In this document: piece by piece, positions 33,902-43,993 of the stretch | Layout: each line of letters starts with the position of its first letter | Numbering within the stretch: position 1 is the stretch's first letter | Assembly (NCBI RefSeq): GCF_036492835.1 | Contig: NZ_AP025314.1 | Span: 620,001 to 684,000 of the forward strand | From: Fulvitalea axinellae | GTDB taxonomy: Bacteria; Bacteroidota; Bacteroidia; Cytophagales; Cyclobacteriaceae | Length of the DNA stretch: 64,000 nt | Reading direction: 5' to 3' | Made by a program: the position numbers and the translations under genes | The notes under the pieces: generated by a model | The model's database searches: none | Seen by the model: the letters and a program-made list of their open reading frames with translations, nothing else | What the model was told of the DNA's origin: nothing

Positions 33902-35476
33902 ATGCTGACTCTTTTATCATTTATAGGCTTTACGGCCTTTGTGGCCTTTTACGCCTGGTACAAATTAAGGAAAGACAAACTCGACTCGAAGGACGGATAC
34001 TTCCTCGGTGGCCGTAGCCTGACGGGCGTGGTGATCGCCGGCTCAATGCTGTTGACAAACATCTCTACAGAGCACTTGATCGGGATGAACGGCTCGGCTT
34101 ATAAAAACGGTTTTATAATCATCGCTTGGGAGGTGACTTCCGCCTTGGCGCTGGTGATCGCGGCGATTTACTTCGTCCCGAAATACCTGAAGATGGGCCT
34201 TACCACCATCCCCGAATACCTCGAACGGCGTTTCGACGGGCTTACCCGTACGCTCGTCGCCTCGTTTCTGATCCTTTCCTTCGTGTTTACCCTGTTGCCC
34301 ATCGTGCTTTATACGGGCGCTATTAATCTGGAAAGCATCTTCGATGTTTCGGAAACGCTCGGAGTGACTAAAAACGAAGGCCTCTGGATCACTGTGGTGG
34401 GCATCGGGATTATCGGCGCTATCTACGCCATCTTCGGCGGACTAAAGGCCGTGGCATACTCGGATACCATCAACGGTTACGGCCTTTTGTTGGGCGGTTT
34501 GTTGGTGCCCATCATCGCGCTTTACAGCATCGGTGACGGCAACATCTTCGACGGCCTGATGAAAGTGTACGAGAAAGCTCCCGAGAAATTCAACGTTATC
34601 GGGGCCAAGGACTCCGTGCTTCCTTTCGAAGTCCTGTTCACCGGTCTGATGATCAACCAGCTTTATTTCTGGGGAATGAACCAGACGATTATCCAGCGGG
34701 CGCTTGGCGCCAAAAACCTTGTGGAGGCCCAGAAAGGTCTTCTCTATACCGGCGTGCTCAAGCTTTTGGTACCGTTGATCATTATCCTGCCGGGCGTTAT
34801 CGGCTTCTATTATTTCGGCGAATCCATGTACGGAACGCTGGACTCTGTTTACCCTGAATTGGTCAAGAAAGTATTGCCGCTGAGCCTTATCGGATTCTTC
34901 GCCGCCGTGGTGATGGGTGCCGTGCTCAGTACCTTCAACAGCGTACTCAACAGCGCCGCCACGCTCTTCAGCGTGGGTATATATAAGCGCCATATCAAAG
35001 CCGACGCTAGCGAGAAACGCTTGGTTTGGATCGGTAAGGCCACGTCTACCATTCTCGCCGTTTTCGCTATTGCCGTGGCGCCTATGGTGGCTGACGCTCC
35101 TGACGGCCTGTATCAGCTTATGCAACAGCTCAACGGCATATTCTTTATTCCCGTGGCCTCCATTATGATCGCCGGATTCTTCTTTCCGAAGATATCGGCT
35201 ACCGGTGCCAAAGCAGGACTCGGCGTGGGCTTGGCCTTCTATATCCTGACCATTTTCGTCTTCAAGGTGGACATCCACTTTGTACACATCTGGGGTATCG
35301 AGTTCCTGCTGAATATGGGCGTGATGTTCGCCGTGTCGGCCATTGTACCTAACAAGAAAACGAAAGAAGAAAAACAGCCGCCGGCGGTGGATATGACCCA
35401 CTGGCGCTTCGCCAAGCCTTTGGCCTTCGTGCTCTGCGCGCTTACGGTGGCCGTTTACGTTTGGCTTGGCCAATAA
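33902..35476 (+). CDS. Sodium/solute symporter (SSS family), likely inositol uptake
   Basis: The 524-aa protein has about 13-14 hydrophobic helices and SSS-family features: GYFLGGRSLTGVVIAGSMLL (N-terminal TM1-2), TTIPEYLERRFD, FGGLKAVAYSDTINGYGLL (about residue 178), WGMNQTIIQRALGAKNL and STFNSVLNSAATLFSVGIYK. The family couples sodium flow to sugar or polyol uptake. Position within a full myo-inositol operon makes inositol the likely substrate, which is inference. Confidence 0.88.
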   Translation: MLTLLSFIGFTAFVAFYAWYKLRKDKLDSKDGYFLGGRSLTGVVIAGSMLLTNISTEHLIGMNGSAYKNGFIIIAWEVTSALALVIAAIYFVPKYLKMGLTTIPEYLERRFDGLTRTLVASFLILSFVFTLLPIVLYTGAINLESIFDVSETLGVTKNEGLWITVVGIGIIGAIYAIFGGLKAVAYSDTINGYGLLLGGLLVPIIALYSIGDGNIFDGLMKVYEKAPEKFNVIGAKDSVLPFEVLFTGLMINQLYFWGMNQTIIQRALGAKNLVEAQKGLLYTGVLKLLVPLIIILPGVIGFYYFGESMYGTLDSVYPELVKKVLPLSLIGFFAAVVMGAVLSTFNSVLNSAATLFSVGIYKRHIKADASEKRLVWIGKATSTILAVFAIAVAPMVADAPDGLYQLMQQLNGIFFIPVASIMIAGFFFPKISATGAKAGLGVGLAFYILTIFVFKVDIHFVHIWGIEFLLNMGVMFAVSAIVPNKKTKEEKQPPAVDMTHWRFAKPLAFVLCALTVAVYVWLGQ

Positions 35477-35596
35477 AAAAACTCTATGGAAGGGCCCGAG
35501 AAGTCGGGTTGCCAGTACCTGTGATTTCGGTTCCGAATAATCCCTTTACCGACCGCCGGAGCCCTTCCCTTTTTCCGGAACACTGAATCGGAGATT

Positions 35597-36613
35597 ATGA
35601 AAGACAACAAAAAATACGACGTGATTACCTTCGGTCGCTCCTCGATCGACCTGTATTCGCAGAACATCGGTTCTCCCTTTGAGGAAATAAAAGGATTCGA
35701 CGCCTTTGTGGGCGGTTCGCCGCTCAATATCGCCGTGGGCTGTGCCCGTCTTGGCCTTAAGTCGGCTTTGCTTACCGGCGTGGGGCGCGACAAGGTGGGT
35801 GACTTTATCCTCAACTTCCTGAAAAAGGAAAACGTGGAGACCGAATACGTAGCCACCGTGGATGGCGCCCGCAGTAGCGCCGTGGTTTTGGGCATTGAGC
35901 CTCCGAACCGTTTCCCGTTGGTGTATTACCGTGACAATTGCGCCGACAGCCAGATAAGTATCGCCGACGTGTTCCGCGCCGATATTTCCCAGTTCCGCTG
36001 TTTCGAGCTGTCAGGTACGGCCCTGAATATGGAGCCTTCCCGAAGCGCCGCTTTCTTGGCCGGCGAGCAGGCTTATAATGCCGATGTTCCCGTAGTGCTT
36101 GATCTCGACTTCCGCGCCGATCAGTGGCATGACCTTTTGGCCTACGGCGTGACCATCCGTTCGTTCCTTCCTTACGTGAAAGTGGCGATCGGTACGGAGG
36201 AAGAAATCCTCGCGGCCGTTTTGAAAGATCCCGCTATGGTCACGATCAAGGACCAGCAGATTTCAGCTCCCGAAATCGCCGGAGACATTGACGAGGCGAT
36301 CCAGACTATCCTCAACTCCGGCGTGGAGGCCCTCGTGGTGAAGCGTGGCGAGAAAGGTTCGTCCATTTTCCTTAAAGACGGCCAAGTGATCGATGTTCCC
36401 GGCTTCCCGGTGGACGTGCTTAACGTCCTTGGCGCCGGCGACGCCTTCGCCGCGGGCTTTATCTACGGCTATCTCAAAGGCTGGGACTGGGCCAAGTGTT
36501 GCCGCATGGGCAATGCCTGCGGCGGTTTCGTAGTTACCCAGCCCGGATGCGCCAACTTCAATCCGCATTTAGAAACCATCGAGAAGTTTATCGAAGAAAA
36601 AGGGGGCTTTTAG
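35597..36613 (+). CDS. iolC: 5-dehydro-2-deoxygluconokinase
   Basis: A PfkB-family kinase of 338 aa. The opening DVITFGRSSIDLYSQNIG and the FVGGSPLNIAVGCARLGLKS block are typical of IolC, and the C-terminal ATP/anion-hole motif reads VLNVLGAGDAFAAGFIYG (about residues 273-290, with the catalytic Asp). It phosphorylates 2-deoxy-5-keto-gluconate to the substrate of the aldolase. It has a normal length and no internal damage. Confidence 0.93.
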   Translation: MKDNKKYDVITFGRSSIDLYSQNIGSPFEEIKGFDAFVGGSPLNIAVGCARLGLKSALLTGVGRDKVGDFILNFLKKENVETEYVATVDGARSSAVVLGIEPPNRFPLVYYRDNCADSQISIADVFRADISQFRCFELSGTALNMEPSRSAAFLAGEQAYNADVPVVLDLDFRADQWHDLLAYGVTIRSFLPYVKVAIGTEEEILAAVLKDPAMVTIKDQQISAPEIAGDIDEAIQTILNSGVEALVVKRGEKGSSIFLKDGQVIDVPGFPVDVLNVLGAGDAFAAGFIYGYLKGWDWAKCCRMGNACGGFVVTQPGCANFNPHLETIEKFIEEKGGF

Positions 36614-36664
36614 GCCTCCGCCGAATCAAATGCACCTTATCCTAATCTCTTTCTAATATTCGAA

Positions 36665-38140
36665 ATGGAAGCTTTAAATAACTATATCAACGGCGAGTGG
36701 ATCGCCAGCGTGGAAAAGAATACTATCGATGTCGTTAACCCCGCTACGCAGGGCGTTATCGCCAAGACGCCTTACGGGGAAGGTACCGTAAAAGACGTTG
36801 ACGCGGCGGTAAAAGCGGCCATGAAGGTTTTCCCGCAGTGGAGAAACACTCCCGTCAATAAGCGGATCCAGCCGTTGTTCAAGCTCAAGACTTTGCTGGA
36901 AGAGCATCGTGACGAGTTGGCCAGCCTGATCACCCGCGAGAGCGGGAAGACTTTGGCCGAGTCTTACGGGGAATTGACCCGCGCCATCGAAAACGTGGAG
37001 ACCGCCTGTGGCATGCCGATGATGATGCAGAGCGAGTTTTCGGAGAACATCGCCGGCGGTATCGACGAATTTATGATTCGCCAGCCAATCGGTGTGGCGG
37101 CTTGTATCGCTCCTTTCAACTTCCCGGGCATGATTCCTTTCTGGTTCTTGCCTTACGCCATCGCTTGCGGTAATCCTTTTATCCTGAAACCTTCCGAAAA
37201 GGTTCCGTTGACCATGATGCGCGTCTTTGAGTTGATCGAGCAGATCGGTTTGCCTGAGGGCGTAATCGCATTGGTGCACGGAGGCAAGGAAGCTGTGGAC
37301 GCTATGCTCGACCACCCGGACGTTAAGGCGATTAGCTTTGTAGGTTCGACTCATATCGCCAAGTATGTTTACGCTCGCGGTACCGCCAACGGAAAACGCG
37401 TGCAGGCTCAGGGCGGAGCGAAGAACCCAGTTGTCGTTATGCCTGACGCCGACATCGAAATGACTACGCAGATCGTCGCCGACAGTGTTTACGGTTGCGC
37501 CGGACAGCGTTGTTTGGCCGCTTCCAATATCATTACGGTAGGTGACTCCAAGGGCGTGTTCAAGGAAGCGATCGTCGAGGCCGTGAAGCAGCGTGTTACG
37601 GGTTATGGCTTGGACGAAGGCTCGCATATGGGGCCCGTTATCACTCCTGAGAGCAAGGCCCGCGTGGAGGAGCTGATCCAGTTGGGAATCGACGAGGGTG
37701 CCAAGGCTCTTATCGATGGCCGTAACGCTACTATCAGTGGCTTTGAGCAAGGAAACTTCCTCAACCCGACTATTCTCGAAGGCGTACAGGCCGCCGGCGA
37801 ACTCGCCAAGACCGAGATCTTCGGCCCTGTGATGAGTTTGATGAACATGGACTCTATGGAAAGCGCCCTTGAGTTTATCAACGCCAACACTTACGGAAAT
37901 ATGGCTTGCCTCTTCACCTCTTCGGGTGCCGCCGCGCGCAAATTCCGCAACGAGGCCGACGCTGGCAACATCGGTATAAATATCGGCGTGGCCGCTCCTA
38001 TGGCCCAGTTCCCGTTCAGCGGTTGGAAGGATAGTTTCTTCGGCGATTTGCATGGCCAAGGCCGTCATGCCGTGGAATTCTTTACCCAGACCAAGATCGT
38101 TATCGAGCGCTGGCCTAAGGAATGGAGCCGCAAGTTCTGA
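36665..38140 (+). CDS. iolA: Methylmalonate-semialdehyde dehydrogenase (CoA-acylating)
   Basis: The 491-aa aldehyde dehydrogenase has MMSDH-specific stretches: [29 protein letters not shown] and [20 protein letters not shown]; the catalytic Cys lies in [11 protein letters not shown] (about residue 284). It turns malonate semialdehyde into acetyl-CoA at the end of inositol breakdown. It is 51 bp after iolC. A long antisense frame on the other strand is a coding shadow. Confidence 0.93.
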   Translation: MEALNNYINGEWIASVEKNTIDVVNPATQGVIAKTPYGEGTVKDVDAAVKAAMKVFPQWRNTPVNKRIQPLFKLKTLLEEHRDELASLITRESGKTLAESYGELTRAIENVETACGMPMMMQSEFSENIAGGIDEFMIRQPIGVAACIAPFNFPGMIPFWFLPYAIACGNPFILKPSEKVPLTMMRVFELIEQIGLPEGVIALVHGGKEAVDAMLDHPDVKAISFVGSTHIAKYVYARGTANGKRVQAQGGAKNPVVVMPDADIEMTTQIVADSVYGCAGQRCLAASNIITVGDSKGVFKEAIVEAVKQRVTGYGLDEGSHMGPVITPESKARVEELIQLGIDEGAKALIDGRNATISGFEQGNFLNPTILEGVQAAGELAKTEIFGPVMSLMNMDSMESALEFINANTYGNMACLFTSSGAAARKFRNEADAGNIGINIGVAAPMAQFPFSGWKDSFFGDLHGQGRHAVEFFTQTKIVIERWPKEWSRKF

Positions 38141-38308
38141 TATAAGATTTTTCCCGCTCCCGGATGGCGTCGGTCCGCGCCTTCGCTGTCCGGTACTTTT
38201 ACCAAACAACATAGATAGTATAACCCCGCGGATTCCGCGTCCCGAATAACCGCTTTTTGCTATATAGCCGGAGATTTGGAGCGCCGGGTTCGGACACACC
38301 CTAGTGAT

Positions 38309-39322
38309 ATGAAAAAATTGACCGTTGGCATAGCCGGCGTAGGCCGGATTGGCAAGATACATTTGGAGAACCTTGCCAGAAAGTTCTCGCAAGTTACCGT
38401 AAAAACCGCCGTGGACGCCATGGAAGCCGGTCGCGAATACGCTCGTAGCTTGGGCGTGGAAAACGTTACGGACAATATCGACGATCTGATCAATGATCCT
38501 GAGATCGACGCCGTGATCGTTTGTTCGCCTACCGATACGCATGCCGAATATACCATGGCCGCCGCGCGCGCCGGTAAGCACGTATTCTGTGAAAAACCCC
38601 TCGACCTCTCCCTTGATACCGTCAAGGAAGTTCTCGCCGTGGTCGAGGAAGCCGGCGTAAAGCTTATGATCGGTTTTAACCGTCGCTTCGACGGCAACTT
38701 CATGAAGATCCGCGAGCTTGTGGAGGCCGGAAAGGTAGGGGAGCCGCATATCCTCAAGATCACCAGTCGCGATCCGGGACCTCCGCCCGTAAGCTACGTG
38801 AAAGTGTCGGGCGGAATGTTTATGGACATGACCATCCACGATTTCGATATGGCCCGATTTATCGTAGGTTCCGAGGTTAAGGAAGTTTACGCTACCGCCG
38901 GCTGTATGGTGGATCCCGAAATTGGCGAAGCCGGCGATGTTGACACCGCTTTGGTTACGCTTACTTTCGAAAACGGCGCCATGGGCGTGATCGACAACAG
39001 CCGGAAGGCCGTTTACGGTTATGACCAGCGTGTGGAGGTATTCGGTACGGAAGGCATGGCCAATACCGACAACAACCACTATGACAACCACCGCTTCTAC
39101 GGTGCCGGGGGCATTAACGCCGCCCTTCCCCTGAATTTCTTTATGGACCGTTACATCGACGCCTATTACAACGAGATGGAAGCCTTTGTCACCGCTTTGG
39201 AAAAAGGTGAGGACATGCCCGTTTCCGGCAAAGATGGCATTATGTCTATGGCCATCGGTTTGGCGGCCAAAAAGTCTGTGGAAGAAAAGCGTCCCGTAGC
39301 CGTAAGCGAGATATTGGGATAA
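38309..39322 (+). CDS. iolG: Inositol 2-dehydrogenase
   Basis: I start at MKKLTVGIAGVGRIGKIHLE, which begins the Rossmann GxGxxG motif; the frame upstream adds 11 residues without support. The Gfo/Idh/MocA family markers HVFCEKPLDLSLD (Lys about residue 95) and MDMTIHDFDMARF (His/Asp about 175) are present. It oxidises myo-inositol to 2-keto-myo-inositol, the first step of the pathway, although it is the last gene of the operon. A terminator follows. Confidence 0.92.
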   Translation: MKKLTVGIAGVGRIGKIHLENLARKFSQVTVKTAVDAMEAGREYARSLGVENVTDNIDDLINDPEIDAVIVCSPTDTHAEYTMAAARAGKHVFCEKPLDLSLDTVKEVLAVVEEAGVKLMIGFNRRFDGNFMKIRELVEAGKVGEPHILKITSRDPGPPPVSYVKVSGGMFMDMTIHDFDMARFIVGSEVKEVYATAGCMVDPEIGEAGDVDTALVTLTFENGAMGVIDNSRKAVYGYDQRVEVFGTEGMANTDNNHYDNHRFYGAGGINAALPLNFFMDRYIDAYYNEMEAFVTALEKGEDMPVSGKDGIMSMAIGLAAKKSVEEKRPVAVSEILG

Positions 39323-39356
39323 ACGATTTCTGAAGGCAAACGCTATACACTTTAGG

Positions 39357-39397
39357 GGGGAACCTTTTCGGAGCCGGGCTTCGTAGGTTCCCTTTTG
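39357..39397 (+). terminator. Terminator of the inositol operon
   Basis: GGGGAACC pairs with GGTTCCC across a 21-nt loop, followed by TTTTG. It lies 35 bp past the iolG stop. Confidence 0.7.
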
Positions 39398-39481
39398 CCG
39401 TTTAGGGCCTTCGCGTTGTGAATTGCGGGTTTATTTTCGCTTATTGGATTTTAACCTTTAATTTTTAACTTTCTACACCAC

Positions 39482-40111
39482 ATGAAGCCGATTATTTCAC
39501 CTGATACCATCCTTGTTTTTGACAAGGACGGGGTTCTTTTCAATTCCGAAACCATAAAACTCAGGGCCTTCGAGGACCTTTTCCTCGACTATCCCGAACA
39601 CGCCGAGGCCATCCATATCTATAACCATGAGTCAGTTGGCCGGCCCCGGGCCGAAAAGTTCGCTTATATCCTGCGCGAGATCCTGAAGCGGGACGACAGC
39701 GAGGAGGCCGTGGCCGGATATATGGAACGCTCGAAGACTATGCTCAAAGAGCGTCTCAAAGAGGCCCCGATGATTGGTGGACTCAAAGATTTTCTTGCCA
39801 AGCACGATTCCAAGCTCAAGTTTGTCTGTTCCGTGGCCATTCCCGAAGAGGTGAACGACCAGCTGAGCTTTAACGGAATATCTGGTATGTTCGAAGACGT
39901 GTTCGCCTATCCGCATGACAAGGCCGACGTGCTTTCCTCCATCAAGGAAGACTACGGCGACGATATCCTTTTCTTCGGCGACACCCTCACCGACTACGAG
40001 GCCGCCGTCAAGGCCGATGTGGCTTTTGTCGGGATACACGCTACCGAATACCCCAGCCCTTTGGCCGAAAAGGACGTCCGGCTTATCGGTGATTACGCCG
40101 AGTTGGCCTGA
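39482..40111 (+). CDS. HAD-superfamily phosphatase (PGP-like)
   Basis: The HAD motifs are complete: VFDKDGVLFNS (nucleophile Asp, about residue 14), a Lys near 147 (YPHDKADVL) and LFFGDTLTDYEAA (about 162). It is 209 aa, the length of phosphoglycolate- or sugar-phosphatases with a helical cap. The gene is separated from iolG by a terminator and by a 160-bp gap, so it may be outside the operon. Substrate unknown. Confidence 0.8.
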   Translation: MKPIISPDTILVFDKDGVLFNSETIKLRAFEDLFLDYPEHAEAIHIYNHESVGRPRAEKFAYILREILKRDDSEEAVAGYMERSKTMLKERLKEAPMIGGLKDFLAKHDSKLKFVCSVAIPEEVNDQLSFNGISGMFEDVFAYPHDKADVLSSIKEDYGDDILFFGDTLTDYEAAVKADVAFVGIHATEYPSPLAEKDVRLIGDYAELA

Positions 40112-40226
40112 TACGGAATAATCGTTATTTTGCTTAGGCATTTTTATAAATGGCCCGAAGCCCCGGAAGCGTCGCCTCGTCTTTGGGGGGCTTCCCGCTT
40201 TGGGCTGTTTTCCTAGCCATACGGAT

Positions 40227-40706
40227 ATGTTCTATTTCAGAAAAAAGGAAATACTCTTGCCGGGACAAGACTGCGCTGTCGCTGACCGGAATATCAGACG
40301 ACGGACAGCGAGGCGTTACTTGTTCCTTAACGGTTACGGCATTTCCCATATGGTTATTTTTCCCGAAAGGCTGATGATGGGCCGTGCCCATGCCGACCGT
40401 TCCGTTACCACGGCCCGCTATCGTCATAGTATATTGGGTTTTCTGCCCAAGGTATATGCCCGTTGGCGCATGGATTCCACTCCCGAAGGGGCGAAGTTGA
40501 CAATTCGGACTAAGCCGGGGATTATTACTTCATTTGTGTTCCTTTTTTTGTTTGCGTTGCCCGCCATGGCCCTGTTGCTTGATGACGGTCTTGTTATGGA
40601 CCGTATTCTGCGCTTTGCCTTCTTTTTCGGGCTAGGCTTGGCGCTTCTTTTTTGGGAATCCAGAAAAACCGAGCGCCTACTCAAAAAATTGGCTACGGGC
40701 GAATAA
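40227..40706 (+). CDS. Two-TM membrane protein (159 aa), unknown function
   Basis: I start at MFYFRKKEILLPG because earlier in-frame starts lie in sequence with no ribosome-binding site. A basic N-terminal half (LNGYGISHMVIFPERLMMGR) precedes two hydrophobic helices at about residues 105-123 and 132-147. I recognise no family. It overlaps no other real gene; the frames in other phases are shadows. Confidence 0.5.
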   Translation: MFYFRKKEILLPGQDCAVADRNIRRRTARRYLFLNGYGISHMVIFPERLMMGRAHADRSVTTARYRHSILGFLPKVYARWRMDSTPEGAKLTIRTKPGIITSFVFLFLFALPAMALLLDDGLVMDRILRFAFFFGLGLALLFWESRKTERLLKKLATGE

Positions 40707-40948
40707 TGTAGCTTTCCTGCGCCGGCTACCTTCCGGTCGGTGCTCGCCAAAGCTTTCCGCCGGCCTATTTCTTTTCCCCTGAGTTTGGCCGTTCAGAAAT
40801 ACGCTCCTAACTTTGCGTATTCCGGCCCAATGAATTAGATTCGGAGCCTTGTTTGCTAGAAAATCTTTAGCATAGGGCGGTTACGTCTCTCGGTGTCGCC
40901 GAGTCCGTGGCCGGAACTGTTGAGCAATAGATTTACTAATTTCTTCTG

Positions 40949-41905
40949 ATGTATAAAGTAGGTAGCTTATATGCGGGTGTTGGCGGAGTCTGTATGGGCT
41001 TTATGAATGCGGGCGCCGAGTTGGCTTGGGCCAATGAGTGGGATGCCAAAGCATGTGTCACCTATCGTCATAACTTTGGGCATAAGCTCTATGAGGGTGA
41101 CGTTATGGAGCTTGACCCCGAAGGTCTCGCCCCCGTGGATATCCTCGCCGCAGGCTTTCCTTGCCAACCGTTCTCGGTGGCGGGCTACCGAAAAGGTTTC
41201 GGTGACGAAAGGGGAAACCACTTTTTCCGCATCATGAAATACGTGGAGGTTCTCAAGCCGAAGGTGATCTTTCTTGAAAATGTGAAGAACCTGCAAGGCC
41301 ATGACAACGGCAACACTTTTAGGGTGATTCAGGAGACGATAGAAGCCGCCGGTTATTCTTTCGACGCGAAAGTCCTCAATACTAAAGACTATGGCAATAT
41401 CCCCCATAACAGGGAGAGGATATTCATTGTGGCTTTCCGCAACGACGCCGACGGGGGCAACAAAGCCGCCGAGCGTTTCGCTTTTCCGGAGCCCGAGGAG
41501 CTTACCCGTGTGGTGGGCGACGTAGTGGATTTTTCGGCTAAGGTGGACAAGGCTTTCTATTACGGGAAGGACCGTTATATGTACCCCGAGCTTAAAAAGC
41601 ATATGACCAACCCGGATACCGTGTACCAATGGCGCCGGTTGTATGTCAGGGAGAATAAAAGCAATGTCTGCCCTACGCTTACGGCCAATATGGGAACTGG
41701 TGGGCATAACGTCCCCTTGGTTGTCACGAAACACGGCTTCCGTAAGCTTACGCCCAAGGAATGTTTCCTGTTCCAGGGCTTCCCCGAGGACTACAAACTG
41801 CCGGCGGAGATGGCCAAGTCGCATCTGTACAAGCAGGCCGGCAATTCGGTCAGCGTTCCCGTAATCGAGCGTATCGCCGAAAAGATTATCGAGGCGGCCG
41901 GATAG
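40949..41905 (+). CDS. DNA (cytosine-5)-methyltransferase
   Basis: All C5-methyltransferase motifs are present: I (GSLYAGVGGVCMGF), IV with the catalytic Cys (AAGFPCQPFSVAGYRKGFGD, about residue 76), VI (FLENVKNL), VIII (IPHNRERIFIV) and X (LYKQAGNSVSVPVIERIA). The 318-aa length is that of small HhaI-like enzymes. A probable restriction enzyme is encoded 650 bp downstream on the same strand, with one minus-strand gene between, so this is likely the modification half of a type II system. Target sequence not predictable. Confidence 0.93.
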   Translation: MYKVGSLYAGVGGVCMGFMNAGAELAWANEWDAKACVTYRHNFGHKLYEGDVMELDPEGLAPVDILAAGFPCQPFSVAGYRKGFGDERGNHFFRIMKYVEVLKPKVIFLENVKNLQGHDNGNTFRVIQETIEAAGYSFDAKVLNTKDYGNIPHNRERIFIVAFRNDADGGNKAAERFAFPEPEELTRVVGDVVDFSAKVDKAFYYGKDRYMYPELKKHMTNPDTVYQWRRLYVRENKSNVCPTLTANMGTGGHNVPLVVTKHGFRKLTPKECFLFQGFPEDYKLPAEMAKSHLYKQAGNSVSVPVIERIAEKIIEAAG

Positions 41906-42003
41906 GTTCCGGCTTCGTGCCGGTAATTTTCCCCCAATAGAAAAAGGGGGACAAGTCCCCCTAAAATCGGTGCGTGCGGCCCGCTCATCGGCGGAAAAAA
42001 TGC

Positions 42004-42414
42004 TTAGAGCGCGCTTTCCAACAGTTCTTTAAGATAGTAAACGCGGTCCTCAACGTTTCCTGAGTTCGTGGTGGTTTCGTGGTCGAGAGTCAATACCCCG
42101 TCCTCGAATTTACACCAGTCTCGGGCTGACCAGATGTCGTTCGCGTTGCGGATTCTGATGGTTTTGAGTGACTCCATCAAAGCTTCCTTACCCAAGTCGT
42201 CTTGGCAAATGTCTTTGTAAACTTCCAGCTGCGGCGCGAAGTACACGTCAGGAATGGCGGAGTTGTAAAGCTCTACCTTTTCGTCTTTGGCGAGGCTATC
42301 CCAGTCCACTTCCACGTCAACGGTAAATCCCAAAGCGGTGAAAAGCTCCGCCTTAAGCTCGTTGTACTTGTTTTCCTGGAAATCACGAATCGCTCTTTTT
42401 TCTTTCAAACCCAT
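42004..42414 (-). CDS. Conserved acidic protein (136 aa), unknown function
   Basis: A soluble protein with a helical basic N-terminus (MGLKEKRAIRDFQENKYNEL) and a mixed C-terminus. I recognise no motif; the composition is like small Bacteroidetes housekeeping proteins. It lies convergent with the methyltransferase gene, inside the restriction-modification locus. Confidence 0.6.
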   Translation of the reverse strand: MGLKEKRAIRDFQENKYNELKAELFTALGFTVDVEVDWDSLAKDEKVELYNSAIPDVYFAPQLEVYKDICQDDLGKEALMESLKTIRIRNANDIWSARDWCKFEDGVLTLDHETTTNSGNVEDRVYYLKELLESAL

Positions 42415-42549
42415 AACTGTCGCTTTTTGATGTTATCTTATGTTGACAAAGATGGACACGAATGAAAATATTTAAATCCCTACGATTAGGGTAATTCGCC
42501 CTCCCCGAAAACCGTGATTTTGTGCGGTATTGGGGCCAAAAATATGGTT

Positions 42550-43833
42550 ATGGCAAAAAATACCGAAGAAACGCCCTTGTTTCCCGGCTTCGGTGAAAGT
42601 ACGTCAAAGGCGCCGGCGCCGAATTCTTTTGCGGGTATAGACCGCCTGCGGGGCGGAGGGTACGAAAAACTGCTCAGGGCTTTTGCCCGGTTCTCCGGTT
42701 TGTTTAGCGAAAGCCCGACTCCGTATCTGTATTACCGCGCCGCCGAGAATATTTTCTGCAAATCCTTTGGCGCCGAGAACCTTTCGCGTTCCGATACTGC
42801 CTTCGACGCCAAGTACGATAACATCGGGGTAGGGCTCAAGACCTTTTTGGCCCCGAAGAGTGACAGCGTGGAGAAAGTGGCAGAGTTTAATCGCTTGGCC
42901 AAGGAACTTGCCCTTTTGGACGGTCTCCCCTTGGCTTTGCGTTTGGCCGAACTGCGCAACAACAGGGTGGCCATGGCCAAAAGAATCTACGGTATTGAGA
43001 AGGGCGTGTACCATATAGTGGCCCGCCGTCCCGGCGAGCTTCTGCTTTTTGAGACCGGCTACGGATTTATCGACACCGAAAATATCCGGGGAGTCAAGCG
43101 CACATCGGCGGGCATCAGCTTTCGGGATGGCGAGAACGAATACTTTTTCAACAGGTCCAAGAGTACCCTGTACCGTCGCTTCCGGATTCCGGCCGATGCC
43201 TATAGTATAAAAGTGGAGATCCTTGACGACCCTTACGACGCTCTTTTAGGTTTGTCGCAGGGAGAGGGGCCCGGCTCCGCGTCGTCCAAGGATTCCGTGC
43301 CGGGGGAAAATTACGTTATCCTCCCCCTTTACGGTTATCGCCGTGGCGAGAGGACCGTTTTCCCGAAGAGCGGGATAAACCAGTGGAACGCTTCCGGCCG
43401 GCGCCGTGATCCCGGCGAGGTTTACCTGCGCGTGCCGGGCAAAGAGATCCGCAATGCCTTTCCCGACTTTTTCCCCGGCCGTGACGAGCCTTTCCTGTTG
43501 TCCACTCCTACGGGCGAGGAACTTTCCGCCAAGCTTTGTCAGGAAGACGGCAAGGCCCTGATGACCAATCCCAATAAGGCCTTGTCGGATTGGTTGCTCC
43601 GCAAGGTGCTCCGCCTGCGCGAAAAGGAACCGGCCACCATGGGTAAGCTCGACGCCCTTGGGGTTGACAGTGTCCGGGTGGATAAACTGGAAGAGGGACA
43701 TTACTCTATAGACGTGGCCGAGCCCGACGCTTTCGAGAAGTTCAAGAAGCTGGTTTTGTCCGGCGCTCCGGAGCCGTTTGTAAACCTTGATGAAAAAATA
43801 AGCCCCGGGGGCAAGACCGGGGCCGGTAGATGA
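42550..43833 (+). CDS. Probable type II restriction endonuclease with NgoFVII-like C-terminal domain
   Basis: I use the ATG before AKNTEETPLFPGFGE (codon 13 of the longer frame). The N-terminal half has YYRAAENIFCKSFGAENLSR and FDAKYDNIGVGLKTFLA (about residue 80-95), which fits the D...xK pattern of a PD-(D/E)xK nuclease. The C-terminal half has PLYGYRRGERTVFPKSGINQ, then RDPGEVYLRVP, CQEDGKALMTNPNKALSDWL, the run of conserved blocks in the B3-type DNA-binding domain of NgoFVII-like enzymes. Position near a C5-methyltransferase supports the call. Confidence 0.7.
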   Translation: MAKNTEETPLFPGFGESTSKAPAPNSFAGIDRLRGGGYEKLLRAFARFSGLFSESPTPYLYYRAAENIFCKSFGAENLSRSDTAFDAKYDNIGVGLKTFLAPKSDSVEKVAEFNRLAKELALLDGLPLALRLAELRNNRVAMAKRIYGIEKGVYHIVARRPGELLLFETGYGFIDTENIRGVKRTSAGISFRDGENEYFFNRSKSTLYRRFRIPADAYSIKVEILDDPYDALLGLSQGEGPGSASSKDSVPGENYVILPLYGYRRGERTVFPKSGINQWNASGRRRDPGEVYLRVPGKEIRNAFPDFFPGRDEPFLLSTPTGEELSAKLCQEDGKALMTNPNKALSDWLLRKVLRLREKEPATMGKLDALGVDSVRVDKLEEGHYSIDVAEPDAFEKFKKLVLSGAPEPFVNLDEKISPGGKTGAGR

Positions 43834-43993
43834 AAAAAGGCAGAAAGCGGACTAATGTTTTCGAACTGCGGGGCTAGGGCGTGGATGACCGCCCTTCCCG
43901 TTGTGGCTTTTGTTTGTGGAGCCTCGGTTGCTTCCGTTACGCAACCCCCCGGGAGCTAGGCGCTCCGAGGAGTTGCGGTTAATTATCACAGCC

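Noticed and set aside
36674..39091. 805-codon open frame antisense to iolA and iolG
   Set aside because: It lies wholly opposite two well-supported genes and its composition (His/Val/Gly-rich) is that of a codon-bias shadow.
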